Notes under the pieces: model-generated | What the model was told of the DNA's origin: nothing | Database searches by the model: none | The model's input: the letters and a program-made list of their open reading frames with translations, nothing else | Translations under genes and position numbers: made by a program | Part shown: piece after piece, positions 12,329 through 23,720 of the stretch | Layout: every line of letters starts with the position of its first letter | How positions within the stretch are numbered: position 1 is the first letter of the stretch | NCBI GenBank assembly: GCA_020064725.1 | Contig: JAGTWJ010000007.1 | Coordinates: 868,001 to 932,000, forward strand | Source of the DNA: Drechslerella dactyloides | Lineage: Eukaryota; Ascomycota; Orbiliomycetes; Orbiliales; Orbiliaceae | Direction: 5' to 3' | DNA: 64,000 nt

Positions 12329-13699
12329 GTACTAGGCCAAAAGTGTACATAAATTACCATGCACACATCAAACCTTATGTTGTCTTTTGAAAAAACAATA
12401 TTCTAAAATAAGGTATAATCCTACTAAATTTGCAGTACCATCTTTGAAAAATATATTATTTTTATTATTTAAAAATTACCAAGTTTACCAGAAGTTTAAC
12501 CTTTTTTAGCAAAATATTATTATTAGATATTTCATAATTACACAAAACATTGTTCAGACTACTACCACTATAAATCATAACTACTAGATAATATATATAT
12601 TTTTAAAAAAAGTTAATAAAATAATGCTGTCTTTATTAATAATTAACCAGACCAATCTTTTAAATATATTAAAGTTTTTAAATATTAAATTATATATACT
12701 ATAATAGCAGATTTTTTTAAAATATATACAAAATTACTTTATAAATTAAACCTTAAACTTATTATAAAAGATTAGCTTATTATTCATTTTCTTCAACATA
12801 TTTTAAATAAAAGTAATATTAAAAAATAAATTATAAAGAAAAATCTTATATTTATTATCCTTTAAGTTTAAAGAAGGTTAAATTAAGCAAATAAACACCA
12901 AAATTTAACACTAAAAAACTAAAAATATTAAATTTAAAATAATAAATATTAAATAGAATATTCAAAAGATTTTTATATTTTTTAAATATTTAGAAAAAAA
13001 AACCAAACTTAAAATCCTAATCTAATATATTTTTTTTATAAGGGGAAAGATTTTAAAATCATAATTTAAATATATTTTACTAAGAAAATACATAATCCAC
13101 TCTATATAATTAATAATAATATTAATTAATATATCTATTATAACATACTATAGTAATATCTACTAAATTTTTATACAAAAATCTTTAAAATTTTAGAAAA
13201 AATATCTTTATTTATATAAAATAATATCTTATTATATATAACTTATTTTATTAGAGATTTTCTTAGAGATTTTAATATTAATATAATAAATTAGCTATTA
13301 TATTCCCCAAATCTAAACCCAATTAAACACATTTAGGTATTCCTCAAAGATATTCTCTACAAAACCCAGTTTAAACTAAAATATATTGAAAGAGAAGTTA
13401 AAGTATTAAAATTATATATAAAAATATAAAAAAAATATAAAGATTAATTAAATATTAATATTTTTAAAATCTTTATAAATTAATACTTTATTATATTAAA
13501 GCTGTTATTATAGTATAAAAATAGTATATTAAATATTAAAAACCTAATTAAATAAAATTAAAAATATTTTTTTTTTATTTAATATACTTCAAGATTTGCT
13601 GTATGTATTAATTGTTAAGATATTTAGTTTTGAAAATATACTTTTTTTTTTGGGTGTGTTGTTGCATCCGAAAAATTATGTAGACTTTTGGCGCGGTAC
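12329..13699 (+). mobile_element. RIP-decayed Tc1/mariner transposon
   Basis: Imperfect inverted repeats begin GTAC and share GCCAAAAGT and TACATAA with the reverse complement of the right end. TA flanks both sides (12,327-12,328 and 13,700-13,701). The length, 1,371 bp, is normal for the superfamily. Near 13,214-13,350 the plus strand reads NNILLYIT, FIRDFLRDFNI and YSPNLNPIKHI, a mutated version of the Tc1 transposase end (DNAP-HTA, then SPDLNPIEH). The catalytic Asp and Glu codons appear as Asn and Lys, and two expected Trp codons read TAG. These are G-to-A changes as produced by RIP. The rest is saturated with stops, so the copy is dead. Confidence 0.85.
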
Positions 13700-13827
13700 T
13701 ATAATACTTCTGGGGTTGGATTAATATTAAGAGAGTGTAAGCGTAGCTTGTCTTTGAGATGTATACGACGGGTTATTCCTCTAACCCGGAAAAAGGTGTT
13801 CCTTTTCTGTGTTCCTTGGGAGGGCGC

Positions 13828-14063
13828 CCCCCGGGTGACAATGAAAAGTGAACAACCCTAGAATTAGCAAATACTCTCCATCAACCTCACAACACAACCA
13901 AGCAACACAACTCCAAATAAAATTTAGATAAAAGATTCTTTAATATCTCAAAAATATTTAAAAGCTTAAAAATAATTTTTTTCATTCAGAATTAATAGAG
14001 TTATAGCAGTTTGAAATTTGGGGTTTGCTCGTGCGTTGTTCACTTTTCATTGTCACCCGGGTG
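13828..14063. mobile_element. MITE, copy 2 (CACCCGGGTG termini), inverted
   Basis: This 236 bp element is the reverse complement of the one at 4,919-5,153 along its whole length. Its left end reads CCCCCGGGTGACA (one base changed) and its right end TGTCACCCGGGTG. The flanking bases (GGCGC and GGCCG) only partly match, so the target duplication is not clear here. It lies 128 bp right of the Tc1 element. Differences between the copies are mostly transitions, but far fewer than in the long repeats. Confidence 0.85.
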
Positions 14064-15661
14064 GGCCGCAGCAGCGGGGATATCGGACGAGAGTCACAAT
14101 CGGATCATGCCACACAATCCAGCCAGAAGTGCACTTCACTAAACTATCGTCAAACTATCACAGTAGAGTAATATATCGTGCAGGAGGGAGCATGGGAAAT
14201 GTAATCGACGACGCGGACGACGCAATGCATCTCCTGTTATTTCAAAACGCGGAGTCATACCCCTATCAACCAAACATGATGACAGCCTTATCGGCCCGCT
14301 TGACAGACATATCCCACTCGACGCATGTTCACATTCATTTCATGCCCCTGAGCTAGCACAATAGTATAACTGTGTGCTAGCTGCCTTTCGCGAGCCGTCG
14401 ACCAGGAATCCAATACAGTCGATCAGCCGAGCAGCTGCAGCCGAGCCAAACGGCCGATTAAGGCTCCCGTCGACGCTTTCGGCTGGCGTCCACATGCACT
14501 GCAGCCAGCGTGCATTACTAGTCTGAACGTAACATAACGTTCCAGTGTCGGAGATCTGGAATGCGTGCTCATGGCATGGAATGCAATTTGAGTTTTCAAC
14601 TAGTAGGAATATATTCCGGCAGCTGGCACGCACATGTCAGTCCACTTGCGCGGTTTTGTCTATGTCGACGATCAATTCGAGAAGGTAGACGGCGTTTGAT
14701 TCGCTGAGCTGTCAAATTTGGATTTGACCTTTACCCGACTTGGTATCGCTCGGCGGCTGGGGATAGACACTATCAAGTCGACAAACCGGTTTCAACTTCA
14801 TGGAATTCGAGAATCATGCGATATTCTACAACAACATACGCATGACTTGTGTTGTATTCGTAAAACTAGCTAGAAGACGGATAAGTTCTGCCTATACATT
14901 TACGCCGTATTATAGAAACTAGGATCTTGATATTGCGAGTGGATCAGCTTCTGTGGACTGTCGCCACAGTTATAAGATGTCTATTATGATAATCCAACAG
15001 TTTTCGTCTCCGCGTTGACAGAAACCAGCAGTTAATTCCAGACCTAGTTATAGTCTTGTCTTTATACGAGCGTGGATCCACAAAATCTTAGTATGTGATA
15101 TTTCTTGCCTTCATCAGCACTATAAATGCTATAACTAGGGCATGAAAGCCGCCAAAAATCGGAGGACGGCCCGTGGCTAACGGTTGATAATGGATCCGTG
15201 AACGCCAGAGATTTCATATACGGGTGTTAGATTCGTAGATCTTTGTGTACCGGATTTTATATTATAAAGCTTCACTTTCTAATGTGATTCGCTTTCTGGT
15301 AGAATACATGTATTTGAAAGTTAGACATATTGGCTGTATATTAGTATATTAATTTATTAGCTAAGGAGTTGCATGTGCCAACAAGGAGCAACTCTTCAAC
15401 GTTAACGTCGTTATCTACAGTGGCAGGAGAGTGTTCGATCGGTACGGCGAAGTGCTCAAAGAACGCTTCCTTGGAGAGCTGGCAGGGGTATAGAAGAATA
15501 GCTGATCAGTAGCTTCAGGATAGTGGTTATTATCTCCTGGGAGCTGTAGGTTCTGGAAGTAGGCTCAAACTTTGTCATAAGCGCACCAATTTCGCTGGCC
15601 GATAATTCCATGCTAGAGTCACAATTATAATATTAGCATATCCACTCAAACATTCAATAAT
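14064..15661. other. GC-normal island, no confident gene
   Basis: Ordinary composition with open frames at 14,018-14,356 (plus) and 14,340-14,633 (minus), which I do not recognise. The minus strand of 15,350-15,620 has coding-like peptide pieces (for example VNVEELLLVGTCNSL) directly downstream of the hydrolase pseudogene. They might belong to its end or to another broken gene. Confidence 0.35.
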
Positions 15662-17120
15662 TCATAGATTTGATATCCTTACGCTAGTAATATCAACATA
15701 GAGTATCTCCGAACCTGCATAATCCTTCTGTATGATCTTGGCATTCTCATATGGGGCAACGAAATCCTTCAACAGACTGACAAAGAGAATGGGTGTCTTA
15801 GTCGGTGTCTCCAGCTTATAAGGTCTGTCGAATCTCCATTTCAGCTCAGCATGGAACCAGGCGCAAGCTGCGTATAGCAGGAGAAAGCACTTGCCAACTG
15901 TGATGCTATATTTACACATTAAATTAATATACAACAGGTCAAGTAGCTTGTTGTTACTAATATATAAGCTATTAGCATCTAGGCATTAGACCATGAACCC
16001 ATACTCTATATATTCAGGAGCCACAGGACTTGGTACCAGGCTCCATTAATTATATATCTGTACTAAATTGGTGGTTGTTACATTGCCCACTTTGAACCAC
16101 CTATCAACCATAGTCAGGGCATCTACTATGAGTGGGAAATTCAATAGAGTATTGTATCTTACTAGACCGAAGATGGTTTTAAGGACCTTTTACCTGTACT
16201 CTACCAGTATCCTATTCGCCTAACCTTCTGCAATAGCTCTTGGAGCATTGAATTAAGCTATGTATTCAAGGATCAAGTTAGCAGTGCTTGCCAGTAAAAA
16301 GTGAATTACATCAGCGCTACCCTTACCGACGAGGTTGTTGAACCGGTCAAGGATTGCATTGGTGGTTCCACCAGTAAAGAAGCCACACCGTTCGCCAGCA
16401 CTAAAATACTTTATAAAAAACATTGAAAGATTCTTGTTGGTGTAATAGAAAGCCAACTTGTAGATATTGTTATGGTACTAGTCCTTCATATTAACAATGC
16501 TGTCCAGAATGAAGTAGCCAACATGCCACGGGTATAATGAGAGAAAAGTTTGCCCAACGATCATACCTATTGATATTTCATCTGTTAGCAACTTGACACT
16601 AAAGTCTGGCAATATGGATGGGGCTAGATTGCATTACTATAGCTGTAACCATAATAGTTGACTAGGACATTATCTGCACATTTGCCTCTGGCGCGTGCAT
16701 TGGCTTTGGCAATCTGGAGCATATCGTGTGTGATATTCGGGATAGTCATATATAGTACAGCTTGATTATCCTTATCAGCATCAGCTTGTATCAGTCCATT
16801 TAGCTGCTTTCCAAGCTCATAGACCCCGTCGATCCATGTGTCTGGTCTGTTTGAAATTTGGATACCATAATGGTCCGCCCGAATGGCTCGTCTAGCTGTT
16901 TGGAAGACTCGTCTAGCGGCACGGAGAGCTCGTTTCGCCAGCTTGCCTGCCGCCAGAGTGGCGCCTTCCTGGGGTGTAAAATCGGTGGCATTGAGCCGTT
17001 CAGTCTCAAACGTGGTATTCAGGAAGCCTACGGCAGTGTTCGGGACGCTATATCCCATACCACGCGGATCGAAAACTCGATTTTGCTGGCCTCCCTTTCG
17101 CCGAAGCAGCCATATACAAG
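15662..17120 (-). pseudogene. TAP-like secreted alpha/beta-hydrolase pseudogene
   Basis: On the minus strand, from right to left, the pieces follow the order of TAP-like alpha/beta hydrolases (tripeptidyl-aminopeptidase-like). FDPRGMGYSVPN (near 17,075-17,040) matches the FDPRG motif. VNYYGYSYSNAI (near 16,660) stands at the nucleophile-elbow position, followed by a stop. AGERCGFFTGGTTNAILDRF lies near 16,400. TPTKTPILFVSLLKDFVAPY (near 15,815-15,755) matches the TAP C-terminal domain, where the catalytic Asp lies. At least three reading frames and several stops separate these blocks, including an apparent Trp-to-TAG change near 16,480, so no normal exon structure joins them. The right part (16,850-17,060) keeps normal GC while the left part is AT-shifted, suggesting partial RIP or drift. 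Substrate unknown. Confidence 0.75.
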
Positions 17121-17163
17121 AGGCAGCTATTGCCGGGTCATGGCTCTGTTCAAGAGGGAGATT

Positions 17164-17190
17164 GGTAGCGAGCTTACTAAGCTCGCTACC
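17164..17190. repeat. 27 bp near-perfect palindrome
   Basis: Two 13 bp arms (left arm GGTAGCGAGCTTA) are exact reverse complements separated by a single C. It sits just upstream of the hydrolase pseudogene and would form a tight hairpin or a dyad site. Its function is unknown. Confidence 0.75.
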
Positions 17191-17419
17191 CCGATCCCCT
17201 GTTTCCCAGAGCCCTCCTAATCAATAATCATCAACATATCAACATACCCCAAAGAGAGACCTACATACCCATTGCTATCGTTGGAAAGAAACAGGCACAA
17301 CACAAAGAAGCTAGTCCAGAATAAGGTGGTATCCAGAATTGAGCCCTGCGACTCTTGGACAACGATTTATAATGTTATCATTATCGTGCGGCATTAGGGT
17401 CTGTATAGACATATATCCT

Positions 17420-17519
17420 TTATTATGTTGCAGACTCCCCCAGATTGGCTAGACATCGCTATTCAGCTTCGGAGAGATTTGTGCCAGGCACGGACAAGTC
17501 ATCCAATGGGAAGACAAAT
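17420..17519 (+). repeat. Dispersed coding-like repeat, copy 2 (less mutated)
   Basis: Partner of 10,937-11,029. It is open in one frame, giving LQTPPDWLDIAIQLRRDL and then CQARTSHPMG. The other copy reads the same with transition changes. This suggests the unit came from a coding sequence, perhaps of a transposon, but I do not recognise the peptide. Confidence 0.6.
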
Positions 17520-17761
17520 GAAGTCGCCAGTGCGAATCCCGGCCTTGTGGCTGAGTCCACCTTCCAGCATAGAGCTTGTGGTAAGAAATCCCGTAGGGGA
17601 TGATTTTGTGTCCTCAGCTTTTGTATGTTCAATGATTTTTCAGAGAATCAAGTATATCACAGCTTCCATATATTTCTGATATCCTAGTCCAAGCTGAATA
17701 CTACTTATAAAGATAAATCTATTTTACTTAATAAATTTAATAGCCTAAGCAATACTATATA

Positions 17762-18451
17762 TGTTACACTTCCGCCCGAGACCGGGTGGAATGCACTTCA
17801 CTCTGAAGTCCCTGACTCTCAGTTGCTACTGTACGGGTTTTTTAGTGGGAGAGATAAGTATATATTGAGTACAATAATAATTGTTGAAATAGAATATATA
17901 ATAATAATAATAAATAGGTTAATTATTAAGATATTATAATTTTAAATATTAACTAATAGTTTTTTAAGAGAGAAGTTATTAATTCTAAAGTAAAATATAT
18001 TAATTATATATATAATATCTTAATATATAGAATAGTAGAAATATGTTGATGTGTTGTTTAAATAATTTAGTACTTATTTTGCTTAGTACTTAGCTGAGTG
18101 TTGAGTATCCTGAGTACTGAGTATTTATATGACCTTAAGTTATTATAATAGCTCTTATTTAAAAAGAAATATTATAATAATAATATTCTTCTTATAGTAG
18201 GGCTTCTCTGTATAATTCAGGATTTTATATAGTTTTGTTATTTGTATAGCTCTGTTACCTATATAGTAGGATATACTATATAGGTTAATAGTCTATATAA
18301 AATAAGTTTATATAATTATATATTTTATATAAAAGTTTATTTTATATAATATATAGATATATTATTATTTTATGTACTATATGGATTGGGTATCTGTATA
18401 AAAATCTAGTCTATATAAAATATTTAGGTGTTATATTATTATTTTATAATA
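17762..18451 (-). repeat. Left LTR (3' LTR of the minus-strand element)
   Basis: 690 bp, aligning without an obvious length change to 28,257-28,946. The first ~90 bases keep their G and C; from about 17,860 inward, C is largely replaced by T. The AT-rich flanks prevent a clear target-duplication call. Confidence 0.9.
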
Positions 18452-21400
18452 TTATTCTTTTTTTTTATAAGAATTAATAGTACATTAATTTCAAGTATAG
18501 ATATAAGTAGTATAAAATAAAGTGGTATAGATTTTTCATATATAGTATAATTATATAATTAAATAATATAATTTTTAGTTAAATAACTTTTTTATTATAT
18601 TTTTCTCTTCTTTTTATTAATTAATTTTTTTTAATATAATCTTTTTTATCAGTATATCTGTTAATTATTATAAAAAATCTTCTATTAATTATTATCTTGA
18701 TTAGGTATAAATTATTAAAAGATATTTAATAATTTTTATAGTAGTATATAAGTTTTGTGTATCTAGTTTGTATGTTTATAGGATAAATTTAAATATTAGT
18801 AAAAAATATTTTATTTATATATGTTAAAGGTGTTACTGTGTTTTTCTTAATCTAAGTAGGTAGTCCTTTTTATTTAGTTTTTATATTGATAGTTTGTTTG
18901 ATTTATTTTAGTAGAATATATTTTTAAGGTTATTAATTATAAATATAAGAAGTTGTAGAAAATTAAATAAGATTAGTTTTAATTCTTTTAGGAATTATTG
19001 TTATTGGTTAGGAAGTTAGTAATTACTTAGATAAAGATAGTTTATTTTTATTAAGAATTAGATACTACTTCTTTAAAGATAAAGGTTGTTTTTAAAGAAA
19101 AAGAAGTTTTAATTAAAGAATAAGAAAATTTTAAAAAAGAAATTAATATTTTTTTATCTGAGATTAAAGATTTAGAGTTATTTAATTTTAAAACTTTTTT
19201 AAATAATAATATTATAAATCTTAATACTTAATATAGTATTTTTTTAATATATATATATTATTAAATATAGTTGGTACTGGTTTATACTATATTATATATG
19301 TATTTTTAAGAATTATTCTATAGGATTCTGTTATATAGAAAGGGGTAAAATAAAAAAATAGATTATTAAAAGTATTCTATTCTTTTATTATCCTTATTCC
19401 TTTATCTTCTTTTGTTATAGTGACAGTGTATCTTGTCTATTCTAATTGTTAATAGGTATTAGTTTTTAAGCTGATTATATTATATTTTTATTTTAAGGTT
19501 TAGATAAATGCTGATGTTTTAAACGAGATTTCTTATTATTAAGATAGTATTTGTGAGGTTATAAATAAGTTAGTTTATGTTTTAAAAAAGGATAAGTTTT
19601 ATATATATATAAATTTTTTATATCTAATAATAGTTTTAATATTGGAAGATATAATCCTAAGATAGGGTGAGTTTGTTTAGTATGATTATATAATTATTAT
19701 TAATTCTTTGTTTTTTTAATATTTTTTCTAGGTTTTTCTTAGGATTATTATAATAGTAGATCTTACTCTACTTAATAAGTATTAAGTTTATTGAGATATT
19801 GTTTAATAAGTTCTAGTAAAATATTATTTTTTGATTATTATAAATCTTTTTTTAGTAGGTAGTCCTTTTATTTGATTAGAAATTTATTAATTAATATTTC
19901 TAGGTTTTTTCTATAATCTAAGATTCTTTTGACTTTATATTTATTATAGTTATTTTCCTTAATCTCCAGATTATCTATCTTTTTTCTAAATTTATTTAGT
20001 ATAAATTTAAGTAAAGTAATATAAAATGTTTTATAAATTTTTAAGTTTTTAAAAATATAAAATTTAAAAAGATATTTATTTAATTTTTTAATTATAGTAT
20101 ATAGTCTAAGTTTCTAAAAGTCAAGTTTCTGATTAAATCTTTTTATTTTAATATTTTTTATAAATAAATATGTTTTATCTCCTTCCTTTAAAAAAAATGC
20201 TTTTATCCTTTTTTTATTATAATAATAAAATATGGTTTTAGCTATAAAGTCTAAATTATTTTTTAAATATTTATATAGTTTATTTATAGATTTAAAATAT
20301 TCTTTAATACTAGAAATTTCTTCTTTTATAAATAAGACTAGTTGTGTAGTTTATAGGTTTTAACTTTGTAGTATTTTATAAAGTATATAATTTATAATTA
20401 AATATTTTAATATATTATAAATAAGTTTTACTATAGATAACAATTTTATCCAATTATTTTATATATAATTTAGGAATAATCTAAGATAGATTTCTATTAT
20501 TTAAATTATTTATTCTAATATTCTATTAGTTTGGGTTCTTTCTTTTATTATTATATTAAGTTTGGTGTCTAAGGTGTTTATAATATATTTCTAGTATTTA
20601 TTATTAAAGAGAGAGTTTTTATTATAAATATATTTTTCTTATAATTTATATTAACTAAATATTTGTTTGTTGTAGATTATTGAGAGTTATTCTGCTCTTT
20701 AAAAACTATTTTAAGATTCTAGGATAATAGTCTTAATAAGTCTACAAATAATAATTAAGATTTTGTTATAGATTTAGTTTATTAAAGAATCTCTTAAGTA
20801 AGATAGTCCTTATACAAAATTATAAATTATAATTTAGAATAGTTTACTAGGTACCTTATTAAGTTATAGATATCCATATAACACATATTTTACTAGTTTA
20901 TTTTGTAAATATAAGTTGTATATTTTAACATATTATTTAATTTATTATCTTATTTTAGGTTAAAAGTATTGCTGTATAATAAGTTCCTATATTTTTTTGA
21001 TTCCTAAGTGTCTATACATGGGTGTGTTATAATATAATCATAAGATTTTAAGTTATAATTTTTTATTCAGAATATAGAAGAGGTTTTTGAAGAAAATATA
21101 TCTATTTTCTAAAGTAAAAAATATAGTAATTTCTTTAGGATTCTAAAATATTCTTTTTACTATTATATTTTTTTAATAATTTTCCTTTAGTTTTATAGCC
21201 ATTTTAGATTCTATTTTATAAATAATAAAGTTGAATTCTTTATTAATAATAATAATATTTTCTTATTATTCTAAGATTATTTTTTTATTTATAAAGATAT
21301 TTTTTATTAAATTAGATTGTTAGTTAATAACATTAGCTTCAACATTTTCTTTTTTTTAAAGTAGGTGATTTTTATATTATATTTACTAAATATTTTTTAT

Positions 21401-21828
21401 TATTAGATTTAACATCTACTAAGTTTCTTTGTTGTTAAGAAGTATATAAGATTTTTATAATTTGAGAGTACTTTAAATGGTTTTGTAGTCTGTAAATAGA
21501 CTTTCTATTTTTTATAAGCATATAAGATGGCTATGAGTTTCTTATTATGTATTGGGTATTTAGTTTTTGTAGTATTAAACTTATACGATAAATAAGCAAT
21601 GGGGTATTATTTTTAATTAAATTATTTTTATAATAAACAGGTTTTTAGGGCTGCTATAGAAATATTGGCTTCTATTTGTACTAGTAGTTTTAGGTTATAA
21701 AATTTAAGAATTAGTGCTGAAATGAAGGTGTTCTTTAAGGTTTAGAAAGCCTTAATTCTTTTCTTAGTTATTTTAAATTATATATTTTTTTTTGTTAATT
21801 CTAAGAGAGTAAGAGCCAAATAGTTATA

Positions 21829-23720
21829 ACGTCAATGATAAGCAAACAGATCAGACAAGCGAGCGGATCACCTCACCACCCCATCTTAATGAAAATATTA
21901 ATTTCACCACCATAATACTATAGCTTTAGGCTAGATATATACTAAATAGTTTATTTATATACTTAAGATATCTCTTAATATATTTAAATATTATATCTAG
22001 TTTTACTATATTGATTATAGTATAATACCCTTCCAAAGCCCTCTTCTAGTTGTATATTATTCTGATAGTTTTTTGGTTTTACTTATTTATACTACCTATT
22101 TATAGTATCTTAGTCTAGTATATCATCTGCCTAATATATGGTAAGTATGCTTCTATACTGTATATACTATTTTTTTGCCTATTATCATTTATTTAATGCT
22201 TTATTAGCAGAGTACAGTGTTGTGTTCTCTATATATATAAATGCTAATTGATATATTATAGTCTATATCTTTTTAGACAACTAGTCTACAACTACTAGTA
22301 GTAATATAAGAAAACTATTCTGGTATTAAGTAATCTGGTTTTTAATTAAGCTTATTTATAGACTAGTTTCTGATGGGTTTAATGGTGTTTTTATAGTTTA
22401 AGTAGCTGCTGTATTTGCAGTGTTTGAATATAAATTTGCTAGAATAGCTGTTGGTAACTATATATCTAGTTTTGATAAAACTTTATTAAGGTTATAAGGT
22501 ATAATGTTAGTTCTAGCAAAACTACTATATATGTTTTTAGGTATTATTATAATAATAAATATCTTATAGAATCTAGTAAGAAACTCTAGCTTAAAGATAT
22601 AGTTAATATATGTGTATACTAAGTTTTTTATTTTATAACTATATGCCTATTTTAATGGTCTAAAATAACCAATATCCAATAGCTGGAGGATATATAATAA
22701 ATATAATAGTATATAGATTATAATAATCTTATATTCTTGGTAGTATAATTTAAAGATAATAGAGTAGTGGTTTTTATAATTATCTAGGATTAATAACTAG
22801 TAATCTAAAATGCAGTATTATATTATAAACTTATTAAAATACTTTAACCACTATAGAACAAACTTATTTATCATCTAGTCATTATCAGAAAACATAATAA
22901 CCTAATCTATTAGTAGCTTTATTACTATATACCAGCTAGCTAAATAGTATTACCCAGCAAAAACAATAAATAGTAACACTACCTAATCTTCTATATCTAT
23001 CCCCTAGATAACTATTACCTACTCACGATTCCCAGGCTATATCAGCTTAATTTTATTATATATTTTAGTATCTATAATAACAATAATTATAAATATTATA
23101 TCTATTATAAAGCCAATCTTGTCAAAGTTATAAATATCATTATCTACAATATCATATTTAGTTTTTATAATCTTTATTAACTAAAACCACTTATTAATAA
23201 ATATAAGATCTTTATATTTTATTTGCTAGTAATTGTACTTCCTAAACAGATATATCTATAGCTCTAAGTAACATTTAACAAAATTACCAGCCCATCTCTT
23301 ATCAATATATTACATACTATCATTGCTATGTGCCAGCAGCAGCTAATTAGCCATATCTTCTATACTACCTAGCCTAAAATAAAAAGACCACATATATAAC
23401 TTAAGTATATATTAAATAATAATATTTTTTTTTAATTTTATAAGGTTTTGTGATTTAAAAATATTGTTACATTATAAAAAGTAGCTATTATATTAATAAA
23501 CTAAAATAGTATAAAAAATATTATAATATTTAGCAATAGCTTAAATACTTAATTCTTAGTCTTTTTTCATAACTTCAATAGCTAAAAGAATTCTAGATTC
23601 AGTTATAGAGGCAGGCATTACAGTAGTTATAGAGATATAAAATATAAAAGGAGTAGTAGGCACATAGGTGTGGTGAGGTGATCCGCTTGCTTGTCTGATC
23701 CGTTCGCTTATCATTGACGT
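21829..23720 (-). mobile_element. RIP-decayed copy of the 1,892 bp Fot1/Pogo element, nested in Gypsy
   Basis: It is exactly 1,892 bp, the same length as the intact element at 35,663-37,554, and is in reverse orientation. The terminal repeats match that element with a few transitions (for example AAGCAAACAGATCA for AAGCGAACGGATCA), and TA flanks both ends (21,827-21,828 and 23,721-23,722). The transposase region aligns base for base on the minus strand. Around 22,790 the second catalytic motif, LDGHESHHS, is altered by G-to-A and C-to-T changes. Trp and other codons have become stops, so it is inactive. It splits the Gypsy element between the RT and RNase H blocks. Confidence 0.93.

Larger units (their letters stand above)
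17121..17761. other. Spacer with palindrome and repeat copy
   Basis: Normal composition falls off toward the Gypsy element. It holds a 27 bp palindrome (17,164-17,190) and a short dispersed repeat (17,420-17,519), listed separately. No gene is supported. Confidence 0.4.

Noticed and set aside
16858..17227. Plus-strand frames of 114-120 codons
   Set aside because: They are antisense to the hydrolase pseudogene, whose minus-strand reading carries the FDPRG motif.
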